Below are positions 1 through 11,480 of a DNA stretch of 64,000 bases, one piece after another. The stretch comes from Chinchilla lanigera (taxonomy: Eukaryota > Chordata > Mammalia > Rodentia > Chinchillidae), in assembly GCF_000276665.1 (NCBI RefSeq), contig NW_004955460.1, positions 2,091,450-2,155,449 on the forward strand, written 5' to 3'. Both the position numbers and the translations under genes were made by a program. Numbering within the stretch: position 1 is the stretch's first letter; every line of letters starts with the position of its first letter. The notes beneath the pieces were generated by a model. That model was not told the origin of the DNA. It was given only the letters and a program-made list of their open reading frames with translations, and did not search any database.

Positions 1-794
1 TGGTAAATCTAAGGGCAAGCTGCCTGTGTCTAGGCAGCTTTCTCTTCCAACCTGTGGTTCCACTGTAGAAAAAGAATGTGTAACTCTTGTTCTACTATGG
101 CTTGATGTGCCTGCTTCTGGATGAACGAAGACCATCTTTTTCTATTCACTTTCAAATCTAAGAGAAAAAAAAAATACCAAAATAGGTCCAGTGAAAAATT
201 GCTCCCAAACTCCTTAGATTTGTGGCTAGTGCCCTCTTGAAAGAATAATGAAGTTGTTCTTTAAGCATTGGTATGCTCCTAGGAACTGGCTCTGAGTCCA
301 AGCCATGGGGATGGGGGTAGAGAAAAAGCCACAGTCCTCTCTGCCAGAAAGTGGACATGGCTGACCTTTCCAGTGGGCAGGTGTGCCTGCTGCCAGCATC
401 TCCGCCCAGCTGCCTGCCCCAGTTTCAGAAATGGCACCATTAGGGTTGAATTCCTTTGGGCCTGGAAGGCTTTTTAGTCTGCAGACATTCTTTGTTACCT
501 CCTCCTCACAGAAACTTGGAGATATGCAGACACATTTGTGATTTTTTAGTTCATTGAGAGCGAAGGCCATTGGAAATGAAATTTGGGGTAGCTCAATTGT
601 AGATTTTTAAAAACTTTTTATCTGGGTTTCTGAGTTTAATCTTTGTAAGGCTGGGTATAGATTTTAAAGTACAATCTCTACAAAGCAAGGCTTTTTTTTT
701 CCCCTGTAGTGTCCATAATAAGAATGTACATGATATACTCTGTATGTCAGGACTAGAACTCTGATAATAGCTTCCACTAACTATCCCTATCTAG
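1..794. other. Unassigned sequence
   Basis: I see no recognisable gene or repeat family here. There is a short poly-T run near 691-699 and no open frame with a convincing domain. Read as intergenic or intronic DNA. Confidence 0.5.
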
Positions 795-830
795 AACACT
801 TCTCACTCTTTTGGCTAAGTTCAAGTGTAG
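795..830 (+). pseudogene. U2 snRNA 5'-end fragment (pseudogene)
   Basis: These 36 bases align without gaps to nucleotides 1-36 of U2 spliceosomal RNA, including the core TTTTGGCTAAG and the following TCAAGTGTAG. About 30 of 36 positions agree with the U2 sequence I know, and at least one difference (G to A in a CpG) is typical decay. The rest of U2 (branch-site helper region, Sm site, 3' loops) is absent, so this cannot be functional. Short 5' pieces of U2 fit template switching during L1 reverse transcription, but no partner sequence or target duplication was identified. Confidence 0.6.
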
Positions 831-3444
831 AACACACTAAAATCCATTAAAAATCATAGAAGTTATTCTGATGCGAGGCACTATCTTTTGATTTTATGTT
901 GAATTTCATTTCAAATTTTAAATGAAAATGTGTGAGCTCCTACTGATAGATTTCCAAGTATTGTCAAAATCTATAAACACATCAGAGAACACTGCAGACG
1001 AAGCAGAAACAGAAGGAAATAAACACATATACCGATTGGTTAGTACATAATGGGACCCTCTTTTTGTTGGATCAACAACTTGACTTCTGTTAGGTGTTTG
1101 AAGCAAATTCCATCCCTGCTGTGTATTCCAATGAGGTTTTCACAGTTTGGAAGTTTGAAATGGAAAGATCCATGTGAGGCATTGGGTGAAGGACAATAGG
1201 AGAGGAAGAAACATCAATAACGTGTCTACTTTCTCTTCTCTTCTGCCCTTGGTAAGTGCCCTGTGCTTTTCTCCATTAGGGGAATGACCTAACTGTACAT
1301 TTGGATGTGTTATGGCATGAATATCAAATGCCCTGCCTCCAAAGCTAGGAGATACATAAACCAGAGGACTCCATGGTGGTATGGAGCATATAAAACATGC
1401 TTCCCGGAAGTGTGCCTATAAGAGTTAGGAGCCTTTGGTTATTATTCTCCATGCGACCTGTTCACTTGAATGTATGTGCAGTTCAGAGAAAAATTCAGCT
1501 CCAACTGGAACCCTGAATTCACTCAGGAAACGTGGCAGTAATATGTGAGACATATTCTTGGTCTTGAGCCAACATCATAGGCACAGTAACACCAGTGACT
1601 TAAAGGTTGGAAATGTGGTTTCAATAAGAATGTTCTCAAGGAAATGTGTGCATTGCAGATAATTTAGATCTATGTGGAGACTACAAAGCCCTAGGATGAA
1701 TATCTGAGATCTGTATAACATAAAAACAATGAATCTACTAAAAGGCTCATGTTCCTTCCTATGACATCTTCAAAAGTCAGTATTACATGCTGCCAGAGAG
1801 CATGGTTTTCTGGGATATCTTGTTTTTTACTTGAAGGTTTAGGTTGGAAAAAATTATAACACAGATATAAAAAAACTGAATCATGACACTTTCAACTAAA
1901 TATAGTAGCATTAGAGTTTATGTATGTCATATGTCATTTTACACACGTACACACCTACATATTTCACTGCTAAAACACATGTCAATAAGTAACCTTGTCT
2001 TTTAAAATATTAAGTTAGCCTAAATCTTCTAGGTTGAAGATAGAAGATATTGCATTCAAAAGATTATGTTGTGCAGAGGCCATTTTTAGTTTGCCTATTT
2101 TGAATAGCTGTAAAAACACAAATCAAACTGACAAATAGAACCCCAAAATGATTTGGGGATATGTTGGCTACAAAGCAGAGCAAGTAATAATCTCAGCCAG
2201 TAGTGTTCAGCAGAGATTCTAGTGAATTCCTTGTCATTTTTTGAGTTTGCTTGGACACATATCATTATAACACATTGTTGTTTTTCATTGTTTTGGGATG
2301 GAGGTGGATACTGTAGCTGGAAATTTGGCTTCAGAGCAATTAGATGTGTTGAACCTCAGAAAATCTCAGACAGTGAGATTAGTTCCTTTACAAGTATTCA
2401 AAGGTTTATGGACACAAAGCTCATTTGAACTCTGTAAACCTATGGAGTCTGCCAAGTTGGCTGGAAAAACTGACAGGATTGGGCTTTTTCCCAAGCCTTC
2501 CATCACTTTCACTCTGATCCCTGCCAGAAGTCAAACAAGAAAAAGCCTTTCTTGTCGTGTTTTGACACTCCCTGCTCTAGTCCCCGCTATAAACTCTGCA
2601 TCCAAATATTTCAGCATATCAGCTGAAGGTTGATAATATACGTGGGCAAAGGTTCAAAGGGTGGCTGAGAGAATGGGACAGGGTCATTCAACCTTACATA
2701 AATAATGTACTCCAAGAATAAATGAAACAGTGACTGATTGCAAGCACAGCCATATTAGCAGTGCCCTTTCCTATAGCCAAGATATCTCCAGTAGCACCGG
2801 GCTGGGTGTGACATCCAGTTTAATCGGTATTCTCTAAAGAACAGAAATATGACACCTGCAAATGCCTTCCACGATGAAAGGAAAGAGCAAAGGAGCATTC
2901 AATAAATTGGTTGGGTATAAATATATACTTAACTGCATATGGCCCTAGGAAAAGCTATACTTTCATTCTTTAATTTAGCTTTTAACCCAGTTTACCATCA
3001 CAATTTCTAATGTGTGCTTCCATTACATTTTATTTCCCACTTAACATTTAACATTAGCTTGTCTCACCTGATATCTTTATCCATAGCATGAGGCTCAATA
3101 CCTGGAAAATAACACAACACCAATATTGTCAAAAGTTGCCTCCATCACAAGAATATTGGGCATAATATAATTTCAATTAGGTTAAAGTTAATGGAGGTCA
3201 GCCTTACCTGGGATATTTGGCCTCTACATTGCCATTGACCACCCTGATTTATAGTATGCAAGAGCTTATCTAGAGATTCTTTTTTAAGTATTTCTAAAAC
3301 TGCACGATGTAACTGACACACTCATAAAATCATTTTATTGGGTCACAACTAGACATTTCAAAAGCGAACCAGAATAACCCACACTAAGACAGAAAATATC
3401 AAAGCTCATCCTATGCAGCATGACTAGTGTACACATAACATTTT
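831..3444. other. Unassigned AT-rich sequence
   Basis: No coding region, structural RNA or confidently named repeat was recognised. Open frames near 2222-2633 are short, unsupported and have no domain. It may include repeats too old to name by eye. Confidence 0.4.
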
Positions 3445-3449
3445 GTCAC

Positions 3450-3482
<33 letters not shown>

Positions 3483-3484
3483 CA
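3450..3484. repeat. (TG)n microsatellite
   Basis: An uninterrupted TG tract of about a dozen units is followed by imperfect TGTG/CACATGCATATG sequence. It makes a short Val/Cys-rich open frame, which is an artefact. Confidence 0.85.
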
Positions 3485-3865
3485 CATGCATATGCATATA
3501 ACTTGGGCATCGTGTTGGATGTGTCTCTTCCCATGGATCACAGTCAAAAATGACAGCCATTCATTTTCATCGTTTAAGTGGGAACTTGGAGGTATCAGAG
3601 CTCTTGGCTTGATTTTTACTTGGGATGCCTCATCTCACCCCAGAAGCCAAAGCGGGACCCTTCCAGGGCTTCTCCTAGCACTCCCTGTTTCCTTCAGCCT
3701 GCGCCTTCTGAATCTCAACCCCACCCTGACTCAGCTAGACATGCGTAGTTCCTTTCTGGCCTTCAGAGACCCCGGTCCAGGACAAACCCCTGATGCTTGA
3801 TTCAGCGCTGTGCATGTTGCTCTTTGGCCTAGACTTTCCTTTCCTCTGTTGTGTCTCTTTCTCTC

Positions 3866-4150
3866 ATATTCTTCAAATTTTACTCCTGCTTTGTAGGAAA
3901 GTCTCCCTCAATCATCTCATTTAAAATTGTAGCTGCAGCTTCCATCCAGCCTTATGTATACCCTATTCTACTTTATTATTTCTGTGGAATTTGCCACAAT
4001 CCTGAAGGAATTACTTATTGTATCATTTGGTCTCTGTCTCTCTTGACTAAGATGTGAACTCTGTGAAGACAAATGTTGGTCTGTTCTGTTCATGCACATT
4101 TACCTCTGATGCTTAGAGCAATGCATGTGATAAGGTGGGCAGTTAATGAC
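3866..4150 (+). mobile_element. L2 LINE 3'-end fragment
   Basis: The order of motifs follows the 3' end of L2: a pyrimidine-rich coding remnant, a segment like 'gaactctgtgaagacaaatg' that corresponds to the L2 'gagggcaggga' region, then a degenerate 'cttagagcaatgcatg' tail. Highly diverged and non-coding. Confidence 0.55.
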
Positions 4151-5022
4151 TGGAACTGTGGCATTCATAGAAGTGGATTCAAATTCACAGACTGGAGTGC
4201 TCTTCTTTGCCTCTTGGCAGTTGTTGTTGGTAGAGATCTCCAACCTTTGCCCAATTCTCATGAGCTGCAGCTCATCCTTCCATTCTGGTATGGAGTGGGA
4301 CCCACTGAACAACCACTGCATGGCTTGTACAAAGTTAAGAAGGGGACAAGGGGAAAGACATGTGCCAGAGTGACCAAACTCAAAACTCTCTGATCACTGG
4401 CAGTGTCCTTCTGTGATATGGTCCCCACTGTCATTTGAAGTCCCATTATTTCTTCTCCTGGCTGCTCACACACTTTCTTCTGTACACCCAGTCCCCTATT
4501 TTCAAAGCCTAATGGAACTTTAATTTTCTGGATATACTTGTTATGGTTGATACATTGTGTCAACTTGAGTCTAGAAGTGACTCTGCAGTTCTACATCCTG
4601 AGGTGAACAGGACATGCCCTTACCACTCTAGGGTGTTGTTCATTGTGTCAACTTGAGAAGTTTAGGTTAACTATGTGACTCAGCAGGGAGCCAAGGTCCT
4701 CAACTTTGTGTTTATCCTGAGCCTGTGCAAGTGGAAGGCACGGAGATGGTGTGGGTGTGGAGGACCGTCCCCCACAAGGGTGGGTAGGCTGCTCTATACA
4801 ATAAAAGGGAAATGAGGAAGGATTGATTGCTAGTTCTTTGGAAGAGCTCCAGTCTTTGCCTTCAGCTTGGTCATCTCCTAGCTTCTGGTGCAGACTGTTT
4901 GGCTTCTGCCTGGGAGACTTCGGCCTTCATCATAGAATCTTTGGCATTCCATCACAGTGCCATTGGCCTCCTGATACAGACTTGCACAGACACTGCAGTG
5001 AGCTCTAGGCCTTGGACTGGGC

Positions 5023-5057
5023 TCTTTTTTTTTTTTTTCTTTTTTCCAGTACCAGGA
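5023..5057 (-). mobile_element. ID-type SINE tail, truncated by the gap
   Basis: A poly-T run followed by TTCCAGTACCAGGA is the 3' end of an ID SINE read in reverse. It matches the same position of the complete copy at 8561-8669. The rest lies in the assembly gap. Confidence 0.7.
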
Positions 5058-5802
5058 NNNNNNNNNNNNNNNNNNNNNNNNNNNNNNNNNNNNNNNNNNN
5101 NNNNNNNNNNNNNNNNNNNNNNNNNNNNNNNNNNNNNNNNNNNNNNNNNNNNNNNNNNNNNNNNNNNNNNNNNNNNNNNNNNNNNNNNNNNNNNNNNNNN
5201 NNNNNNNNNNNNNNNNNNNNNNNNNNNNNNNNNNNNNNNNNNNNNNNNNNNNNNNNNNNNNNNNNNNNNNNNNNNNNNNNNNNNNNNNNNNNNNNNNNNN
5301 NNNNNNNNNNNNNNNNNNNNNNNNNNNNNNNNNNNNNNNNNNNNNNNNNNNNNNNNNNNNNNNNNNNNNNNNNNNNNNNNNNNNNNNNNNNNNNNNNNNN
5401 NNNNNNNNNNNNNNNNNNNNNNNNNNNNNNNNNNNNNNNNNNNNNNNNNNNNNNNNNNNNNNNNNNNNNNNNNNNNNNNNNNNNNNNNNNNNNNNNNNNN
5501 NNNNNNNNNNNNNNNNNNNNNNNNNNNNNNNNNNNNNNNNNNNNNNNNNNNNNNNNNNNNNNNNNNNNNNNNNNNNNNNNNNNNNNNNNNNNNNNNNNNN
5601 NNNNNNNNNNNNNNNNNNNNNNNNNNNNNNNNNNNNNNNNNNNNNNNNNNNNNNNNNNNNNNNNNNNNNNNNNNNNNNNNNNNNNNNNNNNNNNNNNNNN
5701 NNNNNNNNNNNNNNNNNNNNNNNNNNNNNNNNNNNNNNNNNNNNNNNNNNNNNNNNNNNNNNNNNNNNNNNNNNNNNNNNNNNNNNNNNNNNNNNNNNNN
5801 NN
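5058..5802. other. Assembly gap (745 N)
   Basis: A run of N between an antisense SINE and a perfect GAAGGA hexamer array. The two very long open frames that seem to cross it are artefacts of translating N and simple repeat. Confidence 0.99.
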
Positions 5803-5902
5803 GAAGGAGAAGGAGAAGGAGAAGGAGAAGGAGAAGGAGAAGGAGAAGGAGAAGGAGAAGGAGAAGGAGAAGGAGAAGGAGAAGGAGAAGGAGAAGGAGA
5901 AG
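5803..5902. repeat. (GAAGGA)n hexanucleotide array
   Basis: One hundred bases of perfect GAAGGA repeat (about 16.7 units) start directly at the gap edge, so the real array is probably longer. The strand is pure purine and mirror-symmetric. Confidence 0.97.
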
Positions 5903-6261
5903 TAGTGATTGGAGTTGGCCTGCTTTTTCTCTTAACATGGACTGACTTCTAGCACATCATGGTGCCCGAGGGGGACTTTTAGCTAAAACTGCCTCCTAAT
6001 CTTGGCCTTCATAGCCTCCAGATCTTTGAGTTAGATGAAATTCTGTGTTGTAAGTATTACCCAGTTTGTAATATTCTGTAACAACAACAGAAAATGGACT
6101 AAAGCACAGCTTGTTGCCCCTCTGCTCCACCCAAACATTTTTCAAGGTTTGGATACAGCCAGGTTGAGTAAAACAAAGACAGGTAAATCAAACTAAACTG
6201 TGCTATATATTATCTCTTTGAACTTGGGCAAATTATTTAGCTTTACTTTTCTCACTCATTA

Positions 6262-6591
6262 TGTTAATCAGCTTTTCCATTGCTGGTACAAAATACCTGA
6301 CACCTGCAACTTAAAGAAGGGGATTATTTGTTTCATGGTTTCAGAGGGTTTAGTCCACAGTCAACTAACTTCAAGGCAAAGATATCATCCCAGAAAGCCA
6401 TAGTGAAGCAAAGATGCTTACCTCATGGTGACCAAGAAGCAGAACAGGGCAACAGTGCCAGAGAGGAGGGGACTAGGGGCCAGACCTAGATCTCAAGGTC
6501 ACACTTCCATGATCTACACAGTTGTGTACTTTACTAAACTCCTCAGCTGCTCCCAACACAATCAGTTTGTCCGTTAAGCTTAACCTTCACA
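6262..6591 (-). mobile_element. MaLR/ERVL-type LTR, antisense
   Basis: Read on the minus strand it begins TGTGAAGGTTAAGC and ends AAAGCTGATTAACA, and carries the internal landmarks shared with the LTRs at 23637-23977 (-) and 38153-38497 (+): 'ctctggcactgt', 'ctgttctgcttcttggtca', and 'ctttaagttg' before the end. No open frame; a probable solo LTR. 'atta' occurs at both edges but is too short to prove a target duplication. Confidence 0.65.
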
Positions 6592-6689
6592 ATTATTAAA
6601 TAAAGGAAGTAGTGACTACTTCATAGGTATATCTTAAACTTATTGAAGTGGCATTATCAAGCTTGATACCAACTTTGATGGGTATAAGG

Positions 6690-6860
6690 GTGACTTTCCT
6701 CTCCCCTTTCCTGCTTGAGTATCCCTATCAGCATTCCTTCACCTTAGGTAATTAGTTGTCTAGTCTTCTGTATTTCATAGTTGAAGTTCTTGAAGGCCAA
6801 AACCATATTTTACCTGTTTTTTATTTTCATCACCCAACACAGTTCTGATATTCAGTCAAT
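6690..6860 (+). mobile_element. Possible L2 LINE 3' fragment
   Basis: A pyrimidine-rich stretch followed by 'gaaggccaaaaccatatttt' and 'cacccaacacagttctgata' follows the order of the L2 3' end. Divergence is high and the call is tentative. Confidence 0.35.
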
Positions 6861-6904
6861 CTCTAGAAAAGTGATGATGATGATTGTAATAATTATAAAT
6901 GGCT

Positions 6905-7105
6905 GCCACTTATTAAGGTTGACTGAGTATACAGATTACATGAATCCCCTCTTGGATTCCTGATAGTACTGCAGTGTTGGTGAGCTGTGCTCTTACTATC
7001 CCCACCTTACAGATGAGGTAATTAACACTCAGGGAGTTTAAATAACTTGCTCAAATGTGGAAAGCTCTGATGAGATAGAGCTGGTGTTTGAAACCAGTGT
7101 GCACC
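6905..7105 (-). mobile_element. MIR SINE
   Basis: The 'atccccaccttacagatgag' block, followed by 'ctcagggagtttaaataact' and 'tgctcaaatgtgg', is the reverse complement of the conserved MIR core and downstream region. Old and diverged. Confidence 0.75.
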
Positions 7106-8404
7106 GAATAAGATTCAAGCTATAGACCACACCTCTGAGTGGAATTTTCTTCTTTCAGGGGTAAGCCCTTGGTCAATCCTGATGCTATTTCCATGGTTCC
7201 CCACTCTACATACAAAACAATCCTGCTGGACAGGCCCAAACATCTGGCCAATGGGAACTGGACACGGCTCCATCTGGAAGCCATCAGTCCCTCTCATGGG
7301 TCAGCTGCAGGGGATTTTATTTCAAATGACCCAATATATTTCCTCTGCTTCCTCCTCACAGACAAATTTGTTGGCTGCATTGTTCTGATAGTTTAGGGGT
7401 AAAGGGTCCATTTTAATGGCATCTTAATCTCAAATCAGTGAGTCCCCAAATGCTATTTGCTATTGTCAAAAAGTATGTAGCCATTTTCCAACCAAATCTA
7501 CTTCAGAGGCATCCAGATTGTTAACATGGATTCCAGGTACATCTGAGAGTTCAGACTGGTTCTAACTGTACAAATATTCTATTTTTATATTCACTTAAAG
7601 AATCTCAAAGCACACTGAATTATTTCAAACCACTTTTCAGATTTTAAAAAGGAAAGTTGGATGATACATGTTCCCTCTGCTTCCTACAAATTGACCATGG
7701 GACTGAGAGGTGGAGAAAGATACGAATCCTTTGTTAGCCACATGCATCACGTCTTACACTGCACCCCTTGCTAAATGGCAAAATGAAGGGGTGGGTTTAA
7801 TTTGAGTCACAATAAATTCTTCAATTCCTATTCCCCTGTCATAACTCATGGTTATCAATGCAGCCAGAAAAATCTCAGCTGAGTACTTAATAAAACATAG
7901 TTAGATTCTTTCTCTTCAGGATGCAGAGACTTAAAAAATCATCAAAGTACACACATTAATTCTTTATTCCACTCTTAACAATAATACTTGTCTTGATATT
8001 TATATTTCAGTATTTGGAAACAATACGTTTTTCCAGGAAACAAAAACACCAGAATCAATGAATCAGATGAGTTATCTAAGAAGTCAGAGAAACATTCCCT
8101 GAAGTTTCCAAAAACTTGCTGACATAATCAGAAAAGAGAAGTGCTTTAAGAGCCACTTTGTTGATGTAACAACAGGCATTTACATTTTAAAATGGATGCT
8201 TATTTTCACTTAATTTCTTTCACTAAGAAAAATCATGAGATTCCTAAAAAAAATCATGTTAATAAAAGAATCGTGTGGTGGTAATTTTCTCAGTAAAAAT
8301 GATGTGATATTTAAAAATCAAAAAAAATTTGTACATGTATCCATAAAACACCTTGGTTTATCACCAGAAATCAAGTCTAAAGAGTTGTCAGGTCCAGAGA
8401 TAGG
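7106..8404. other. Unassigned sequence
   Basis: No gene or clear repeat recognised. Overlapping open frames of 60-85 codons at 7115-7396 have no domain and lie next to a MIR. Confidence 0.4.
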
Positions 8405-8465
8405 TACACACATACACTGTGTTTGTTAATATGTTTTTGTTCTTTTATCTTTAAAATAAAAAGAT
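8405..8465 (+). mobile_element. L1 3'-UTR terminus fragment
   Basis: 'tgttaatatgtttttg' followed by TTCTTTTATCTTTAAAATAAA matches the terminal part of the L1 3' end seen more fully at 51400-51765 (+) and 17622-17860 (-). Only the last tens of bases are recognised. Confidence 0.5.
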
Positions 8466-8560
8466 GAAATACATGGGGAAAAGTACTAGGTGTTATCATT
8501 GTGGAATAGGTGCAACTGAGCAGCAGAGGAGGGAAGAAAAAGAGATGTGTACACTTTTAG

Positions 8561-8669
8561 ATTTTTTTTTGTTTGTTTTTTTCGTTTTTCTTCCAGTACC
8601 AGGAATTGAACTCATGACTTTGCGCTTGCCGGGTAGGCGCTTTGCCGCTGAGCTAAATCCCCAGCCCCC
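8561..8669 (-). mobile_element. ID SINE (tRNA-derived), young copy
   Basis: On the minus strand this reads GGGGCTGGGGATTTAGCTCA, then an intact A box, a B-box-like 'gagttcaattcctgg' and an A-rich tail. It is flanked by a perfect 14-bp target-site duplication, GTGTACACTTTTAG, at 8547-8560 and 8670-8683. The perfect duplication implies recent L1-mediated insertion. A 95-codon frame across it is not a gene. Confidence 0.92.
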
Positions 8670-9043
8670 GTGTACACTTTTAGAAAGCATATGTTTAGTC
8701 AAATTACCCCCCAGGAATATTGTATTAACCCATAAAACCAATACCAAATGAACTCCTGTTTTTTAAATGAGAGAAATACTTATAGGGATAAATGATATTT
8801 AGACCAAATGCTCTTCAATATGTATTGCCCATGTACAATTACAATACGTAAGGTAATAGTGCCTGATTATCTTGGTGTGTCACTTCAGAGTCTAGTGAAT
8901 TGAGATAGTCTGTCCTCTCTTACGTCCTAGAAGTGGACACAGGTGTGATGGCATCAGTGAGTGCAGCTGGAATAGGGCTCGGTCTAGCCTGTCTGAGTCA
9001 CAGCTTTCATTTCTGTTATACCCTCCTTATGCATGTTGATATT

Positions 9044-9199
9044 CCCTTTTTTTTTCTGTCTGTTTGAGACAGGGTCTTGCTATGCTGTTCAGGCCGGCCT
9101 TGAGCTTGCTTTGTATCCCAGGCTGGACTCGAACTCACGATCCTCCTGCCTCAGCCTTCCGAGTGCTGGGATTACAGGTGTGCACCACCACAGCCGGCT
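9044..9199 (-). mobile_element. B1 SINE
   Basis: A reverse-strand B1: poly-T, 'tttgagacagggtcttgcta', a duplicated middle ('ggccttgagcttgctttgta' and 'ccaggctggactcgaactca'), ending GGGATTACAGGTGTGCACCA...GCCGGC. Flanked by the near-perfect duplication gcatgttgat (9031-9040) / gcatcttgat (9200-9209). Confidence 0.93.
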
Positions 9200-9209
9200 G
9201 CATCTTGAT

Positions 9210-9672
9210 TTTCTAGAGCATTATTCCACAATTCTTGGGGAATGTGCTTCAAAGTTATTGAAATTTCATGCTAAAAGTAAATTCAGATACGTGACAAAAT
9301 ATTTTATTATATCAGCTCTATAGGTGTCTATAAAATTGAGAAGTTTCTGCCCAGTGGCTTCTGTCCAGTAGCCTTTCTTCCTTTCTTTCTCCCTCCTGCC
9401 TATCTTGCTTCCTTCAGCCAGTATTCAGCTGGTAGGTGTCAGGCACTGGGCTATAAGCTGGGCAGTCAGTGGTAAGCTAAACAGGTATTGCTCCTGTCCT
9501 TGTGGAGTGACATCCAGGTAAATGTGGAGTCACAAATACAACAACTGTGACAAAGCACTGTGTGCTGTGGGAGAGCACCACAGGGGAGCTAAAGGAGGAG
9601 GGGACTGGGGACATCTCTGAAGAAGCATCTTTTCAGGGATGAAGAAGTGACCAAATCACCAAGTGGAATTTT
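9210..9672. other. Unassigned, with a possible ancient LINE remnant
   Basis: The stretch around 9420-9620 ('gtgtcaggcactgggctata', 'cttgtggagtgacatcc') resembles the common mammalian-repeat motif 'caggcactgtgctagg...catggagcttacatt', but the family could not be fixed by eye. Confidence 0.3.
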
Positions 9673-10235
9673 TGGCAATCCCTTAAAAGCTTAAATAGAG
9701 AGCTACCACATGACTTAGCATTTCTACTCCCAAAGTAATTCACCTAAGAGAAACATAAAGTCTTGTACCAGGTGGTTTAAAGTAGCATTGTTCATAATTG
9801 CCAGAACGCTGGAAACAATGGATGAGTGGCTAAATAAAATACTGTATTTCCATATGTTGGAATATTATTCGGGCAGAAAAAAGAAATGTAGACTTGGTAG
9901 CATGCTACCACATAGATGGAGTTTGAAAGGACTCTGCTAAGTGATATCAGTCAAACACAAAGACCACATTGTGCAGTTTCCTACAGAATAAGCAAATCTC
10001 TAAAGGAGAAAATAAATCAGTGTTTTGTGGGGGCTAGAAGTGGGGAGTTTGGGGTGAATGAAGAGGGGCTGCTGATGGATACAGAGTTTCATTTGGAGCG
10101 ATGAAAATGTCCTAGAATTGACTGAGATGATGGTTTGCACAAATCTGTGCATACACTAAAGACTAACTGCGCACTTTGAATGCATGTGTTATATTCGATG
10201 TGTATTGTATCTCAATAATGCTGCTTTACTAAAAG
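9673..10235 (+). mobile_element. L1M-type LINE 3' end
   Basis: Contains the ordered landmarks of L1M 3' ends: 'taccacatgacttagcattt', 'gtagcattgttcataattgc', 'catatgttggaatattattc', 'gatggagtttgaaaggactc', 'gaaaatgtcctagaattgac' and a terminal 'tattgtatctcaataatgct'. Old, with no usable reading frame. Confidence 0.85.
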
Positions 10236-10896
10236 TGGAAAATGGGACCCACTCAGAGAGATTCATTAATCAATCAAGAGTCTATTAGTTGAGGCTTGTG
10301 GAAAAAGAAGTGAGGGCTGGTTTTCTATACCTGGGGCTTCCTGGAAATGCGATTTCCTACGGAAAAATAAGCAAAACTTCTCAAATTTTACATCAGTCAA
10401 GGCAATTTATCACATGTATCTTTAGTTGTGAAATATCACATACAATCATTGACCAATAGGCCTTATTTCTTTTATTCTCCTTCCTCATTTATGCTTATAT
10501 CATAGCCATGGGAGACTAAGGATGGGCCACAGAACTTTAAAATGTATACAAGTATGTGTAACATACAATCATCCTATAATAAGATTTTCAGATGTTTAGC
10601 AGTCTAGGTAATTCAGAACATCTTCTAACATGCAAGAAAGGCCAGGGTTTTCTTCTCAGGCTTTTACTAAAATAGTGACTCTCTTATAAGTCATGGCAAG
10701 TAAGGGCTGCTTCTGAATTTTAATTATATATTTAATCAGATTATTAAAATTTATTAGTACATGTTTTCAGTACATGCCTTTTAAAGTCCTCAGATTTCTT
10801 TTAAAGTATTGACAAAATGATCCTGAAGCCATTATTTCATTTCTTAAAGGTTGCTTATCCACTGAAAAACTAAATGAAATGCAAAGAGTTACAACT
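10236..10896. other. Unassigned sequence
   Basis: Nothing recognisable beyond AT-rich single-copy-looking DNA. Confidence 0.4.
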
Positions 10897-11480
10897 GTAT
10901 TAGTGCATTAGTTAGGGTTCGACAGAGGACAAAGTAAATAGAAAATACACGTGTAATTCTGTAAAGGGAATTGGTGAGCTTACAGTATCAGAGCCAGGAG
11001 AGTCCAGAAGGGCTGCCTGCACGGTGAAGGGCTGTGAGATCCAGCAGCTGCTCAGGCCAAGAAGGTGGAAGCGACAGAACAAGCAGGACCAAGGCCTGGA
11101 AGCTCACTGGGGAGTTGCCTCGGGTGTGTGTCTACGCTGGAAGATGGGGGAAACTAAAGACCTGGAGATCAATGTCCAAAAGCAACAGCAGCAAAGGATG
11201 TGCCCCCTCAAGAAGACTGGAGCTCTTTGAAAGGGCACATTTTCTTCTCCTTTCCTTTTTATATTCCATCCAGACTACAAACCAATTGGGTAGTAGGCCT
11301 TCCGCACTCGATTTGTTGGCCTACAAGTCAGTCACCCACTGACCCACCCAGATCTATGGCTTTGTAACTTGCTAGGCATTTCTTAATCCAGTCAATTTGA
11401 CCTTGTGCAACTAACAGTGGTAACTAAGAAGCCCAGTCCTCACAGAGAAGACCACCTCCAAACACAATGCAATCGAATAT
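10897..11480 (-). mobile_element. MLT2-like ERVL LTR, antisense
   Basis: Begins 'attagtgcattagttagggt', the reverse complement of the 'gaaccctgactaataca' end typical of this LTR family, and ends near 'cttaatccagtcaatttgac', the complement of the 'gtcaacttgac' start region. The middle contains frames of 68-102 codons with no domain. Related to 56545-57020 (-) and 45973-47056 (+). Confidence 0.6.

Larger units (their letters stand above)
4539..6106 (+). mobile_element. ERVL-type LTR, interrupted by a SINE and an assembly gap
   Basis: It starts with TGTTATGGTTGATACATTG and ends with AACAGAAAATGGACTAAAGCA, the boundary style of rodent ERVL/MaLR LTRs. About the first 170 bases match, in opposite orientation, the LTR at 26413-26809, including the 'gtgactcagcaggga' and 'cctgagcctgtg' blocks; the 3' halves differ. 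The unit is split by an antisense ID-type SINE (from about 5023), the N gap (5058-5802) and a GAAGGA array. A near repeat of 'cattgtgtcaacttgag' at 4547 and 4640 suggests a small internal duplication. It is a non-coding LTR. Confidence 0.6.

Noticed and set aside
4827..5945. Very long open frames (297-372 codons) across 4827-5945
   Set aside because: They consist mostly of translated N and of Arg, Lys/Glu or Leu runs from the GAAGGA repeat. No real coding sequence.
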